The notes beneath the pieces are model-generated. The model was not told the origin of the DNA and did not search any database. It was given only the letters and a program-made list of their open reading frames with translations. DNA of 64,000 bases from Sphingorhabdus sp. M41 (GTDB taxonomy: Bacteria; Pseudomonadota; Alphaproteobacteria; Sphingomonadales; Sphingomonadaceae), in the NCBI RefSeq assembly GCF_001586275.1, contig NZ_CP014545.1, positions 3,064,501 to 3,128,500 on the forward strand, in the 5' to 3' direction. The position numbers and the translations under genes are program-made. Positions 1 to 9,343 of the stretch are shown here, piece after piece (position 1 is the stretch's first letter; each line of letters starts with the position of its first letter).

Positions 1-112
1 AGAAACAGAAATAGGGGAGACCTGTCGCAGGCCTTTGTCAGATCGGCGGTTTTTTGTACTAGATTGTCGCAGAAACCCTGTCTGGTTCATCTGGCGATCA
101 GCTAGCGGGTCA

Positions 113-1060
113 TTATTCTCCCCAGAGCGCCAATACCGACCTTAGGGCCGTCACCAGAGCCAGCGGCTGGTCGAGCATCAGATGATGTTCCGCCTCCGGT
201 ATGGCGATCATCGGAATATGGCTGCCGCCGAGCTCGCGGAGATAAGCGGCGCTATCGCTGTCGAACAGCTTGCTCTTCTCACCATAGATGATCGCCAGCC
301 GATGCTGCAGATCAGCGAGCCTCTGCGGCGCCTGCAGCCATTTTGCCTGATCACTCACGCTGCGATGGAAAACCATCGGATCAAATTTCCACGACCAGCC
401 GCCGTCGACCCGCTTCATCGAATGATAGGCCATATATTCAAGCAGAAACGGTGCTTGCGCTTCCTGCGGCGGCGACAGGACAAAGCGTCCGCGCGCGGTT
501 TCATAGTCCGGGTAAATATTATTCGGCTTGTCCGACTTGCCGGATCCGGGCGGGCCATTGGAACCCTGGAAATGGGCCTTCAGCTTTTCCGGTCGCATGA
601 TCATGAAGTCGCAGATGATCAGGCCGCCAAACCGCTCTGCCGCCAGCTCCATTGCGGTGAGGGCAACGCCGGAACCAAAGCTGTGCGCGATGATCTTTGG
701 CTTTACCGGTCCGGAGAACAGGTCAAGCGCTTCGGCCAGGGCGACCATGCCAGCGGCGCGCGTATCACCATCATTGTCCGGCACCATTTCGCTTTCGCCC
801 ATGCCAGCCAGATCATAAGCGATGATATCATGTTCCTCGGCCAGAAACGGTGCGATAAAGGCAAAACAGCGCGCGTGGGCGAGAAAGCCGTGGGTCATCA
901 ACAGCGGTGGCTTGCCGCGCTTGCCCCAGCGGAAATAATGGACCTTGTGCCCGTCCACTTCGACAAAGGCTTCTTCGCGCGGCACAGCCATTGCCTGCAC
1001 GAACCAGGCGGGCAGGTCTTGCGACGCTGCCCACTGGTCTACAATATCTGTGCTTGCCAT
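113..1060 (-). CDS. alpha/beta hydrolase
   Basis: Soluble serine hydrolase of the alpha/beta-hydrolase fold, 315 residues. The oxyanion strand ends in HGF near residue 57, the nucleophile elbow is A-H-S-F-G with Ser127, and a late Glu-His-His segment near residue 292 supplies the likely catalytic His. No signal peptide is seen, so it is probably cytoplasmic. It follows the enoyl-CoA hydratase gene by 9 bases on the same strand and is probably the last gene of the acyl-CoA catabolic operon, where a thioester or ester hydrolase would fit. The substrate cannot be read from the sequence. Confidence 0.85.
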   Translation of the reverse strand: MASTDIVDQWAASQDLPAWFVQAMAVPREEAFVEVDGHKVHYFRWGKRGKPPLLMTHGFLAHARCFAFIAPFLAEEHDIIAYDLAGMGESEMVPDNDGDTRAAGMVALAEALDLFSGPVKPKIIAHSFGSGVALTAMELAAERFGGLIICDFMIMRPEKLKAHFQGSNGPPGSGKSDKPNNIYPDYETARGRFVLSPPQEAQAPFLLEYMAYHSMKRVDGGWSWKFDPMVFHRSVSDQAKWLQAPQRLADLQHRLAIIYGEKSKLFDSDSAAYLRELGGSHIPMIAIPEAEHHLMLDQPLALVTALRSVLALWGE

Positions 1061-1069
1061 AGGTTCGGC

Positions 1070-1828
1070 TTATTCACCCTTCCAGTCGGGCTTGCGCTTC
1101 TGGGCGAAGGCCAGTGAGCCTTCCTGCGCATCCTTGGAACTGAACACCGGCATGGTGATTTCGGCCTGTTTCTTCCACGCTTCTTCGCTGGTCCAGTCAT
1201 AGCTTTCGTTGATGATCTTCTTGGTCGCCTTGAGCGCCAGCGGGCCGTTCGCCGCTACCGTTGTTGCCAATTCGATTGCTGCTTCCAGAGCCGCGCCCTC
1301 AGTGACGCGATTGACGAAACCGACTTCATAGGCGCGCTGGGCGGTGAAAAAATCACCAGTCAGCGCCCATTCCATGGCGATCCGTTTACCAACCAGTTGC
1401 TGGAGCTTGATGACTCCGCCAGCGGCTGCCACCAGACTGCGTTTTACTTCAGGGATGCCGAATTTCGCATTGACGTTGGCAACGCACAGATCGCAGGCCA
1501 GAGCCAGTTCGAGACCGCCGGCCAACGCATAGCCTTCGACCGCAGCGATCAGCGGCTTTTCCGGACCCTTTTCGGTGATACCGCCAAAGCCATAGCCTTT
1601 TACGGACGGAGTCTCTCCGCGCAAAAAGCCCTTGAGATCCATGCCCGAACAGAACGTGCCACCAGCACCGGTGATGATGCCCGCGTTTAGACTATTGTCA
1701 TTGTCGAGCTGTTCCATCGCCGCACGAATGCCTTCGGCCGCAGCCTTGGTCATCGCATTCTTGGCATCGGGCCGGTTGATGGTTACGATGATGAAACCGT
1801 CCTGGATATCGGTAAGCACTTCAGACAT
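1070..1828 (-). CDS. enoyl-CoA hydratase/isomerase (crotonase) family protein
   Basis: Crotonase-fold protein of 252 residues, expected to hydrate or isomerise an enoyl-CoA in beta-oxidation. The oxyanion-hole segments are visible: ITGAGGTFCSGMDLKGF near residue 60 and a second glycine-rich stretch, EGYALAGGLELALACD, near residue 100. The start at MSEV is chosen because AGGAG lies just upstream; an in-frame start ten codons earlier has no such site. A short inverted repeat separates it from the acyl-CoA dehydrogenase upstream. The family members differ in substrate, so the exact reaction is left open. Confidence 0.88.
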   Translation of the reverse strand: MSEVLTDIQDGFIIVTINRPDAKNAMTKAAAEGIRAAMEQLDNDNSLNAGIITGAGGTFCSGMDLKGFLRGETPSVKGYGFGGITEKGPEKPLIAAVEGYALAGGLELALACDLCVANVNAKFGIPEVKRSLVAAAGGVIKLQQLVGKRIAMEWALTGDFFTAQRAYEVGFVNRVTEGAALEAAIELATTVAANGPLALKATKKIINESYDWTSEEAWKKQAEITMPVFSSKDAQEGSLAFAQKRKPDWKGE

Positions 1829-1848
1829 TTTATTTCTCCTTGTTTTAT

Positions 1849-1881
1849 CCGTTCGCACTGAGCATGTCGGAGGACGAACGG
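1849..1881. repeat. short palindromic intergenic repeat (REP-like)
   Basis: An imperfect inverted repeat begins CCGTTCG and ends CGAACGG. It is a shortened relative of the longer palindrome at 3051-3121, sharing the CTGAGC and AGGACGAACGG blocks. It sits between two co-oriented catabolic genes and may form an mRNA hairpin. Confidence 0.6.
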
Positions 1882-1893
1882 TAATTTTAATCC

Positions 1894-3018
1894 CTAGTCA
1901 AACAACAGGCTGGCCAGTTTTGACCGCTGGTAAGCCGCATCACCGATCAGGGCACCTGACAAAATCGCCTTGCGCCGGTGCAGTTGCGCGTCGCAATCAT
2001 GGGTGAAGCCAAAGCCACCGTGGAACTGGATCGCCCGGTCTGCTGATGTGGAATAGCTCGAATGGGACTGGGCCGCCGCCATGCGGACAGCAACCTCGCC
2101 GCGTCCCTGCTCGCCCCAGCTATGGGCCGCGCTGTAGAGATGAGTGCGCGCTTTTTCATATTCGACATAATTGTTCACGGTGGGGTGTTTCAGCGCCTGA
2201 TAGCTGCCGATAATCTTGCCGAACTGCTTGCGGGTCTTGAGATATTCCAGCGTATAGTCGATCACCGACTGCGCGCCGCCAGTCATTTCCGCGGCATGGA
2301 TCAGGCCAGCGGCGAGTTCGATCTTCTCCAGCGTTTCACGCGTCCGACCAGCGTCGAACAGGGCATCGGCCGACACAATTACACCGTCAAGATTCACTTC
2401 GTAGCTGCGCGCTGTTTCGTCGATCACCGTCTCGCGGCGTAATGCATCATCACCGAGCGCCGAGCGTTCGATCAGGGCAAAGCGAACCGCCCCGTCGATC
2501 TTTATCGAAGCGATGATCAGTTCGGCGCTGTCGGCCCAGAGCACCAGCAGCTTCTTGCCGGACAGGGTCACCTTGCCACCGCTTTCCACGCCGGTTGCGT
2601 CGATGTTGGCCATATCCCAGTCGCCATTGGCTTCGCGCAAGGCGAGTGTTGCCGCTGCGCCTGCCGCAATCTTCGGCAACCATGCGGCTTGCTGCGCTTC
2701 GCTGCCGCCCGCCAGCAAGGCCTGTGCCGCCAGCGTGGTCGATCCGAAAGGCGTGCTCATCAGATTGCGGCCCATCTGCTCGGCAATCGGCACGACTTCG
2801 GCCATCGACAGGCCAACCCCGTCATGCGCTTCCGGTATCGCGATCGCCAGCCAGCCAAGCTCGCCGATTTCACGCCAGATGCCGGGATCATAGCCGAGAT
2901 CATCGTCGATCAGTGCGCGGACCTTGTCGATCGGACTCTTGTCGCGGCAGAAATTGGTCGCCACATCCATCAGTTCGATCTGCTCTTCGGTTGTCCCGAT
3001 TGTGCCTAGATTATCCAT
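1894..3018 (-). CDS. acyl-CoA dehydrogenase family protein (smaller subunit type)
   Basis: FAD-dependent acyl-CoA dehydrogenase, 374 residues from the start at MDNLG, which has GAGG upstream. The helical N-terminal domain, the central beta domain and the C-terminal QFHGGFGFTHD segment typical of the family are present. A second acyl-CoA dehydrogenase gene lies 121 bases upstream on the same strand. Adjacent unequal pairs are known to form alpha2beta2 acyl-CoA dehydrogenases in sterol and branched-chain catabolism (the FadE/ChsE type), so a heteromeric enzyme is a reasonable inference. Electrons would pass to electron-transfer flavoprotein. Confidence 0.87.
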   Translation of the reverse strand: MDNLGTIGTTEEQIELMDVATNFCRDKSPIDKVRALIDDDLGYDPGIWREIGELGWLAIAIPEAHDGVGLSMAEVVPIAEQMGRNLMSTPFGSTTLAAQALLAGGSEAQQAAWLPKIAAGAAATLALREANGDWDMANIDATGVESGGKVTLSGKKLLVLWADSAELIIASIKIDGAVRFALIERSALGDDALRRETVIDETARSYEVNLDGVIVSADALFDAGRTRETLEKIELAAGLIHAAEMTGGAQSVIDYTLEYLKTRKQFGKIIGSYQALKHPTVNNYVEYEKARTHLYSAAHSWGEQGRGEVAVRMAAAQSHSSYSTSADRAIQFHGGFGFTHDCDAQLHRRKAILSGALIGDAAYQRSKLASLLFD

Positions 3019-3050
3019 ATATATCCTCAATTCCCAAATTGGTCGCAAGA

Positions 3051-3121
3051 CCGTTCGTGGTGAGCCTGTCGAACCCCATCTCTCGTCGCAACAGGTCCTT
3101 CGACAAGCTCAGGACGAACGG
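3051..3121. repeat. REP-like palindrome, sphingomonad type
   Basis: Two arms, CCGTTCGTGGTGAGCCTG onward and its approximate complement ending CAGGACGAACGG, flank a short loop. The arms contain TGTCGAAC and TTCGACA. This looks like a dispersed intergenic repeat common in sphingomonad genomes; a related copy is at 1849-1881. Confidence 0.75.
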
Positions 3122-3139
3122 CAGTTCACGGCTCCAGAT

Positions 3140-4354
3140 TTATCTTGTTTTCGGCAATCCGAGCGCATGTTCTGCGACAATATTGCGCTGAATTTCCGAG
3201 GTCCCCCCGCCAATCGTGGCAGAGAAACTGTTGAGATAGCTGCGATGCCAATAGCCATCGTCAACCGCATTCTCATCGCCGACATAATAGCCCGCTTTTG
3301 TACCCTGAAACGCGAGCGAAAATTCGGTCAGCTCGCGGATCAGTTCGGTGCGTGCCAGCTTGTTCATCAACGGCAATCCCATCGGCCGATCCTGCATCAG
3401 CTGCGGCATCCGGCGGCGCGTGTTGTTCAGATTGAGCGCCTGGATATCGATCATATATTGCGTCATCTTGTCGCGCATCACCGGATCGTCGAGCAAGGGC
3501 TTGCCGTTGCGGACCGAATTTTTGGCCAGCTCGACAATCTCCATCACGTCCAGTTCTTTGACGAAGAAACCGCCGACCGGCTTGACCTTGGCACCGCGCT
3601 CATATTCCAGCGTCTTCATCGCCATCGACCAGCCATTGCCTTCGCCGCCGAACAGGCAGTCGGCGGAAATGCGGGCGTCGGTGAAGAACGTCTGGACGAA
3701 GCCATATTCGCCGGTCAGCTTCTTGATCCGGCTGGTGGTGATGCCGTCGATCTTCATCGGATTGAGGAAGAAGCTGAGGCCGGCATATTTGTTCGGCGCA
3801 TCGAAATCGGTGCGCGCGAGCAGGATCATATATTTGGCGCGGTCGCCCAGCGAGGTCCAGATTTTCGAGCCGTTGAGCACATATTCATCGCCGTCTTTCA
3901 CGGCCTTCAATTGCGCATTGCCGAGATCCGATCCGTTTTCCGGTTCGGAAAAGCCCTGGCACCAGATATCCTCGGCGCTGAGCATCGGCTTGATATATTT
4001 CTGCTTCTGCTCCTCGGTGCCGAGATCGAGGATCAGCGGCCCGGCCCAACCATTGCCGATCGCGTTGAGCATGATCGGCGCATCATATTTCTTCATCGCC
4101 CGGGTGGCGACTCGCTGAAATTCGCTGTGCAGACCACCGCCGCCATATTCCTTTGGCCAGCTGGCGCCGAGATAGCCCGCTTCATAGACCTTGCGCTGCC
4201 AGTCGCGGAGGAAATCAAATTGCTCGTCGGTCGACACTTCCATGAAGGTCAGCGGCAGCATGAAGCCCGGATCACGGACGGTATTTTCCTTGAACCAGGC
4301 GTCCGCCTGTTCGGCATAATCCTTGAGTTCGGCTGCACTCGGTTTGTCGGCCAT
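3140..4354 (-). CDS. acyl-CoA dehydrogenase family protein (larger subunit type)
   Basis: Acyl-CoA dehydrogenase of 404 residues. Characteristic blocks are the middle-domain CQGFSEPENGSDLG near residue 135, the KIWTSLGDRAKYMILLART stretch that follows it, and a C-terminal GGTSEIQRNIVAEHALG. It heads the minus-strand cluster 4354 to 113, with a second dehydrogenase, an enoyl-CoA hydratase and a hydrolase downstream. With the smaller dehydrogenase it probably forms one enzyme. The 5' end faces the divergent molybdopterin oxidoreductase gene across about 150 bases, which probably holds both promoters. Confidence 0.9.
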   Translation of the reverse strand: MADKPSAAELKDYAEQADAWFKENTVRDPGFMLPLTFMEVSTDEQFDFLRDWQRKVYEAGYLGASWPKEYGGGGLHSEFQRVATRAMKKYDAPIMLNAIGNGWAGPLILDLGTEEQKQKYIKPMLSAEDIWCQGFSEPENGSDLGNAQLKAVKDGDEYVLNGSKIWTSLGDRAKYMILLARTDFDAPNKYAGLSFFLNPMKIDGITTSRIKKLTGEYGFVQTFFTDARISADCLFGGEGNGWSMAMKTLEYERGAKVKPVGGFFVKELDVMEIVELAKNSVRNGKPLLDDPVMRDKMTQYMIDIQALNLNNTRRRMPQLMQDRPMGLPLMNKLARTELIRELTEFSLAFQGTKAGYYVGDENAVDDGYWHRSYLNSFSATIGGGTSEIQRNIVAEHALGLPKTR

Positions 4355-4502
4355 AGGTCTTGCTCCCGTTTTCTTATCAATAGGGCCAGTGGCACGGTCC
4401 CATTGCCTGCGATATTGCTTGAATCACTAGCGGGTTAATTGAACGATTAAATTGCAAAAAGCAATGGTCGGGACCCGCTAATTTTAGCCTGTGGAGAGAA
4501 AT

Positions 4503-6731
4503 ATGGTCACCGAAGCATTTACCGGACAGAAACATGTGATGTGCCGGGCCTGCCACGCCCATTGCGGACTGATCGTCGATTTCGAGGACGGCGTTCCGGT
4601 GAAGACCCATGGCGACAAGGATAATCCCGAATTCGAAGGCTATAGCTGCATCAAGGGACGCCAGCTGGCCAATTACCACGCTTTCGATACGCGGCTGCTG
4701 ACCAGCTATAGCGGCATGAAGCATGGCGAGAAACAGCCAGTGCACTGGCGCGATGCGGCGCGCGATATCGCCGCGCGGCTCGAGCGGATCGTCGAGGAAC
4801 ATGGCCCCGACAGCGTGGCCTCCTATGTTGGCACTTTCGGTTACAATAACGTCAACGCCCATGCCTTCATGCTGGCGCTGATGGAATCAATCGGCTCGAC
4901 CTCGGTCTATGACAGCGTCACCATCGACCAGCCCGGCAAAGGCATTGCCCGCGCCCTGATCGGGCCGTGGCTTGCCGGCGCGCCACGGGTTGGAGACTGG
5001 GACGGGCTGATGCTGATCGGCACCAATCCGGTGGTATCGATGAACGGCGGCCTCGGTATGAACCCGGCAAAGAAGCTGCACGACGCGAAGAAGCGTGGAA
5101 TGCAGCTGATCGTGATCGACCCGCGGGTGACCGACAGCGCGCGTCAGGCTGACATCCACCTGCAATGCCGCCCCGGTCAGGACCCGATCCTGCTCGGCGC
5201 CATTGCCAAGATCGTCATCAACGAGGAATTGTACGACAAGGATTTCGTCGCCGGCGATGTCGACGGCTTCGAGGCGCTGAAAAAAGCCGTGCAGCCCTTT
5301 GACGCCGGACCGGCCGCTGACCGCGCGGGCGTGGCGGCAGAAGATATCGTCCGCGCGGCGCGCATGTACGGCAGCTGGAAAAAGGCAAGCATCAGCGGCG
5401 GCACCGGCACCAATATGTCGGGCGGCGGCAATATCACCGAATATCTCAATCTCGCACTCACCTCGATCATGGGCCACTGGCTGCGCGAAGGCGATCTCAA
5501 CCGCCGTACCGGCGTGTTCACCAAACCCGCCCCGCCGATTGCCGCAACGCCCGGCCCGATCCCCGCCTGGGGTTTCGGCCGCAAGTTGCACAGCCGCGAT
5601 CTCGAGCAGAGCATTTCCGGCATGCCGACCTCGGCCCTGCCCGACGAAATACTGACTCCCGGCGACAAGCAGGTGAAGGCGCTAATCTGTCTGGGCGGCA
5701 ATCCGATGCTCGCCTGGCCCGACCAGCTAAAGACGTTCGAGGCGATGAAGAAACTCGATCTGCTGGTCTGCATCGACCCGCGCATGTCGAAGACCGCCGA
5801 ACTGGCCGACTATGTCATCGCGCCCAAACTGCATTATGAAGTGCACGGCAACACCGCGGCGCCCGAAATCTACGGTGGCTTCGGCGCCGGCTGGGGATTC
5901 GAGAATAATTACGCGCAGGCGAGCCCGCCGATCATGCAATCCCCTGAAGGATCCGACCTGTGCGAGGAATATCAGTTCATTCACGCCCTCGCTTCGGAAA
6001 TGGGCAAGACGATCAAGGTCAAGTCCTGGGCGTTGCTCGCCCATCCCGACGAGCGCGAGGAAAAGGCCACGGCCTTCCCGCCCGGCGAAACCCCCGATCC
6101 GATCAGCGCGTGGAGCGCTTCGCTCAACGGCTGTCCCGCCGATATCGCCAGTCTCTACGAAGATGAAGAGGTGCAGAGGGGCAAGATCGTCGACGCCCAG
6201 GCGCTGCTGGTGCAACCCAAACCGGCCGACTGGGAAGGCAAGCTGTCGGTCGGCAACAGCGCTATGATGGAAGAGCTTTCCGAATATGCCGCCAGGCTGG
6301 GCGAGCCGGTCGAGGATGGCGAATTCCCCTTCCGGATGATCGGACGGCGGATGACCGAAATCCACAACAGCAACTGGCACGAGGATCCGGTCCAGCGCAA
6401 ACGCGTGCCGCATCACCCCGCCTTCATGAACCCCGCCGATATGGAAGCGCTCGGCCTGTCCGAGAACCAGCCGGTCGAACTGGAATCGGCCCGCGCCTTC
6501 ATCAGCTGCGTTGCCAAGGCCGACAAGACCGTGCGTGCTGGCTGCGTGTCCACGCCGCATAGCTGGGGCACCAACCCTGACGAGAAAGAAGACCCGCTGG
6601 GCGCTGGCGGAAATACCGGGCGCCTGTCGTTCAACGACCGCGACTTTGACAAGCGCACCGGTATTCCTCTGATGAGCGCTATTCCCATACGGGTTAGAGC
6701 GAAGCAGGTGGAACTAGAAGCGGCGGAGTAG
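4503..6731 (+). CDS. molybdopterin-dependent oxidoreductase (formate dehydrogenase/nitrate reductase-like)
   Basis: Single-subunit member of the DMSO-reductase superfamily, 742 residues from the ATG preceded by GGAGA. The N-terminus carries a [4Fe-4S] ligand set, Cys14-x2-Cys17-x3-Cys21-x27-Cys49. Pterin-binding blocks follow, such as LMLIGTNPVVSMNGG near 175 and ALICLGGNPMLAWPD near 395. The C-terminal domain (from about 610) is of the molydopterin-dinucleotide-binding type. No Tat signal is seen, so it is likely cytoplasmic. Its divergent position opposite acyl-CoA dehydrogenases suggests a role in lipid catabolism, but the substrate is unknown. Confidence 0.85.
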   Translation: MVTEAFTGQKHVMCRACHAHCGLIVDFEDGVPVKTHGDKDNPEFEGYSCIKGRQLANYHAFDTRLLTSYSGMKHGEKQPVHWRDAARDIAARLERIVEEHGPDSVASYVGTFGYNNVNAHAFMLALMESIGSTSVYDSVTIDQPGKGIARALIGPWLAGAPRVGDWDGLMLIGTNPVVSMNGGLGMNPAKKLHDAKKRGMQLIVIDPRVTDSARQADIHLQCRPGQDPILLGAIAKIVINEELYDKDFVAGDVDGFEALKKAVQPFDAGPAADRAGVAAEDIVRAARMYGSWKKASISGGTGTNMSGGGNITEYLNLALTSIMGHWLREGDLNRRTGVFTKPAPPIAATPGPIPAWGFGRKLHSRDLEQSISGMPTSALPDEILTPGDKQVKALICLGGNPMLAWPDQLKTFEAMKKLDLLVCIDPRMSKTAELADYVIAPKLHYEVHGNTAAPEIYGGFGAGWGFENNYAQASPPIMQSPEGSDLCEEYQFIHALASEMGKTIKVKSWALLAHPDEREEKATAFPPGETPDPISAWSASLNGCPADIASLYEDEEVQRGKIVDAQALLVQPKPADWEGKLSVGNSAMMEELSEYAARLGEPVEDGEFPFRMIGRRMTEIHNSNWHEDPVQRKRVPHHPAFMNPADMEALGLSENQPVELESARAFISCVAKADKTVRAGCVSTPHSWGTNPDEKEDPLGAGGNTGRLSFNDRDFDKRTGIPLMSAIPIRVRAKQVELEAAE

Positions 6732-6735
6732 TATA

Positions 6736-6896
6736 TTTTCCTCTCCCGTGGGGAGAGGCAAGTGAAGCTTGCCAGCTTGCTGGCTAGCGAAACCAGGTGA
6801 GGGGTTGGACCAGCCGAGAGGGTAAACCCCTCACCGATTGCGCCTAAGGCAATGAATTGCCAAGGCTTGTTGCATCTCCCCACGGGAGAGGAAAAC
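6736..6896. repeat. inverted-repeat element with CTCTCCCGTGGGGAGAG ends
   Basis: The left end CCTCTCCCGTGGGGAGAGG is itself palindromic, and the right end CTCCCCACGGGAGAGG is its partner. The middle includes GTGAGGGG and CCCCTCACC. The whole can fold as one long cruciform. It is a non-coding intergenic repeat. A diverged relative is at 26799-26963. The rest of the gap to 7059 shows nothing recognisable. Confidence 0.7.
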
Positions 6897-7059
6897 GTTG
6901 AGTTCCCGAGATAACAATGCCGGTCGGCGCTGATATCAACACTGGCACCATCAGTGGTCATCAGATTGACCTCCCGCAATTAGCCGTACCCCGCCAAAAC
7001 TTGATGTCGGGAAGGATTTGTTGCACTCTGCGCGGATATTTCCATGGGGAGGAGATGTC

Positions 7060-7887
7060 ATGAGCACAGGCGAACAGGCACAGATCGCGCCGGTCGCGGT
7101 CGCAAGCGATCTCACAATCAGTGATCTTCGCGGCGCACTGGCAGCGGGCTGGCGCGATTTCAGAGCCTATCCGGCATTCGGGCTGTTTTTCGCGGCCATC
7201 TACGTGAGCGCCGGAATATTCATCTATTTTGCCCTTTTCGTCCAGGGCGAGGTCGCCTGGCTGGTCCCGGCTGCAGCGGGATTTCCACTGCTGGCCCCCT
7301 TTATCGCCGTCGGGCTTTATGAAGTGAGCCGCCGCCGCGAAGCCGGTATAGCGATGAGCTGGCGCGCAGTCCTCGGGGCATTGCGCGGGCGCGGCGACGA
7401 GCAGATATTGAGCATGGGCGTTATCCTCTTTGTTGCATTCGGCTTCTGGCTGATGGTTGCGCACGGCATTTTCGCCATTTTTCTGGCGGAATCCGGCATA
7501 GGGTCAGAATCGATCGCACTGCTCGCCACCGGCGCAGGGCTGATGATGTTGCTGGTCGGCGGTGTCGTCGGCGGGCTGATGGCGCTGGCCTTTTACGCGA
7601 TCACGGTTGTCAGCCTGCCGATGCTGGTCGATCGCAATGTCGATTTTATAACAGCGATCATTGTCAGCCTGGCATCGGTGCGATCGAACAAATTTGTGCT
7701 GCTGGTCTGGGCCATATTTATTGCGACTGCCCTGTTTGTCGCGATGCTCCCGCTGTTCCTCGGGCTGCTCGTCGTGCTGCCGGTCCTCGGCCATGCAACA
7801 TGGCACCTGTATCGCCGCCTGACCGGTACACCCGGCGAGAAACATCAGCCAGCGCTTGAGCAGGAACTGGCCGGAATAGCTGGATGA
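7060..7887 (+). CDS. DUF2189 family membrane protein
   Basis: Integral membrane protein of 275 residues. After a soluble N-terminal stretch it carries the DLRGALAAGWRDFRAYPAFG segment typical of DUF2189 (COG5473), then about six hydrophobic segments. The ATG is chosen because GGGAGGAG lies just upstream. The family has no established function. It stands alone between an intergenic repeat and mreB. Confidence 0.8.
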   Translation: MSTGEQAQIAPVAVASDLTISDLRGALAAGWRDFRAYPAFGLFFAAIYVSAGIFIYFALFVQGEVAWLVPAAAGFPLLAPFIAVGLYEVSRRREAGIAMSWRAVLGALRGRGDEQILSMGVILFVAFGFWLMVAHGIFAIFLAESGIGSESIALLATGAGLMMLLVGGVVGGLMALAFYAITVVSLPMLVDRNVDFITAIIVSLASVRSNKFVLLVWAIFIATALFVAMLPLFLGLLVVLPVLGHATWHLYRRLTGTPGEKHQPALEQELAGIAG

Positions 7888-8217
7888 TCTTCCGCACGGG
7901 GGCACGCTGTCCCCGGATTTGCAATTTTGATCAAGCAACCGGTTGCTATATGCCGACGGCAAGCCGGTCATTTTTTGCCAGAACGGCAAGCGCCGAAATT
8001 TATCCCAACCGCTATATTATGTTGTATATGGCATTGATCGCATATGTTCGGCCCGCGGTCAGACGATCCGGTTGGAATTTGCAATATTCCGGCAGATAGG
8101 CAGATCATGAACGCCGAATGAAGCCGTACAGCCTTGGTTCATTGACGCAATGTCACCCGCTTCTTGCCATCACCTGACCGTGGCATTGTGGCCACTCTAG
8201 TTGAAGTATTCCAATTT
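7888..8217. other. intergenic region upstream of mreB
   Basis: This 330-base gap contains no convincing gene, RNA or terminator. It must carry the mreB promoter. A TTGACG hexamer near 8142 is a possible -35 box but has no clear -10 partner. The stretch 7995-8050 is locally AT-rich. Confidence 0.4.
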
Positions 8218-9252
8218 ATGTCCAGCTTTTTCAAACTCCAGTCTCATGATCTGGCGATCGACCTCGGTACCGCCAATACGCTTATCTATGTGCGGGATCG
8301 CGGCATCTTGCTCGATGAGCCGTCCGTTGTCGCGCTCGAGACCAACAATGGTGTGACCAAGGTGCTTGCGGTTGGCAGCGATGCCAAGCTGATGATGGGA
8401 AAAACGCCGAGTAATATCAAGGTCTTGCGGCCCCTGAAAGACGGGGTCATCGCTGATCTCGATGTCGCGGAGCAGATGATCAAACATTTCATTCATAAAG
8501 TACATCAGAAAAAGACCGGGATGTTCCGGCGTTTCGATATTGCCGTATGTATTCCTTCCGGATCCACCAATGTGCAGCGCCGCGCCTTGCGCGATGCTGC
8601 CTCCAATGCCGGCGGCTCCGGCGTGTTCTTCATAGAGGAACCGATGGCGGCGGCGATCGGCGCCGGGATAGCGGTTACCGAGCCGATCGGCGCGATGGTG
8701 GTCGATATCGGCGGCGGAACAACCGAGGTCGCGATCTTGTCCCTGCAGGGGCTGGCCTACAGCACATCTGCCCGCATGGGCGGCGACAAGATTGATGACG
8801 CCATTGCGTCCCATATTCGCCGCAAGCATAATCTGGCGATTGGCGAAACCACCACGGAACTGGTCAAACATGGTATAGCCAGTGCAGTGAGCCCGGTCGA
8901 CAACGGGCGGACCATCCATATCAAGGGCCGCGACCTGGTCAGCGGCATGCCAAAGAAAATTGCGATCACCGAAGCCGAAATTGCCCATGCCATTGCCGAG
9001 CAAGTGGGGCAGATAGCCGAAGCCGTGCTCAATGCACTGGAGAATACCAAGCCGGAACTCGCGGCCGATATCATGGATCAGGGCATTGTCATGACCGGCG
9101 GCGGCGCTCTATTGGGGCGCATTGATGAATTTATTGCCGAAAAAACGGGGCTGGCAGTCACAATAGCCGATGATCCTCTGACCTGCGTCGCCATTGGTGC
9201 AGGCCGGGCGCTTGAAGATCCGGATTATCGCAACATGCTGGTGCCCGCCTAA
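8218..9252 (+). CDS. mreB: MreB-type actin homologue (rod shape-determining protein), solitary copy
   Basis: Bacterial actin of 344 residues that would polymerise under the membrane and guide peptidoglycan synthesis. The phosphate-1 loop IDLGTANTLIYV (about 14-25), the phosphate-2 loop VVDIGGGTTEVAIL (about 161-174) and the adenosine motif GIVMTGGGALL (near 288) are all present. The ATG gives the usual length; a longer reading from an upstream TTG adds unlikely sequence. Standard mreB genes head an mreCD-pbp2-rodA operon, but here the next gene is a convergent aldehyde dehydrogenase. It could be a second, paralogous MreB. The segment around residues 215-240 is atypical. Confidence 0.88.
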   Translation: MSSFFKLQSHDLAIDLGTANTLIYVRDRGILLDEPSVVALETNNGVTKVLAVGSDAKLMMGKTPSNIKVLRPLKDGVIADLDVAEQMIKHFIHKVHQKKTGMFRRFDIAVCIPSGSTNVQRRALRDAASNAGGSGVFFIEEPMAAAIGAGIAVTEPIGAMVVDIGGGTTEVAILSLQGLAYSTSARMGGDKIDDAIASHIRRKHNLAIGETTTELVKHGIASAVSPVDNGRTIHIKGRDLVSGMPKKIAITEAEIAHAIAEQVGQIAEAVLNALENTKPELAADIMDQGIVMTGGGALLGRIDEFIAEKTGLAVTIADDPLTCVAIGAGRALEDPDYRNMLVPA

Positions 9253-9308
9253 ACCCGGTGACAGGCGCCGGTAGAGGACAGAAGCATCTGTCTTTCCACG
9301 AGCCCGGC

Positions 9309-9329
9309 TGACCATCGCTGCGATGGTCA
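9309..9329. terminator. possible hairpin between convergent genes
   Basis: TGACCATCG and CGATGGTCA form a 9-bp stem with a 3-base loop between mreB and the convergent aldehyde dehydrogenase gene. There is no T-run on either side, so intrinsic termination is doubtful. Confidence 0.35.
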
Positions 9330-9343
9330 CAGCATTGCTATCA

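Noticed and set aside
2924-4438. 504-codon plus-strand frame opposite the acyl-CoA dehydrogenase
   Set aside because: It crosses an intergenic repeat and two real gene borders and has no domain.
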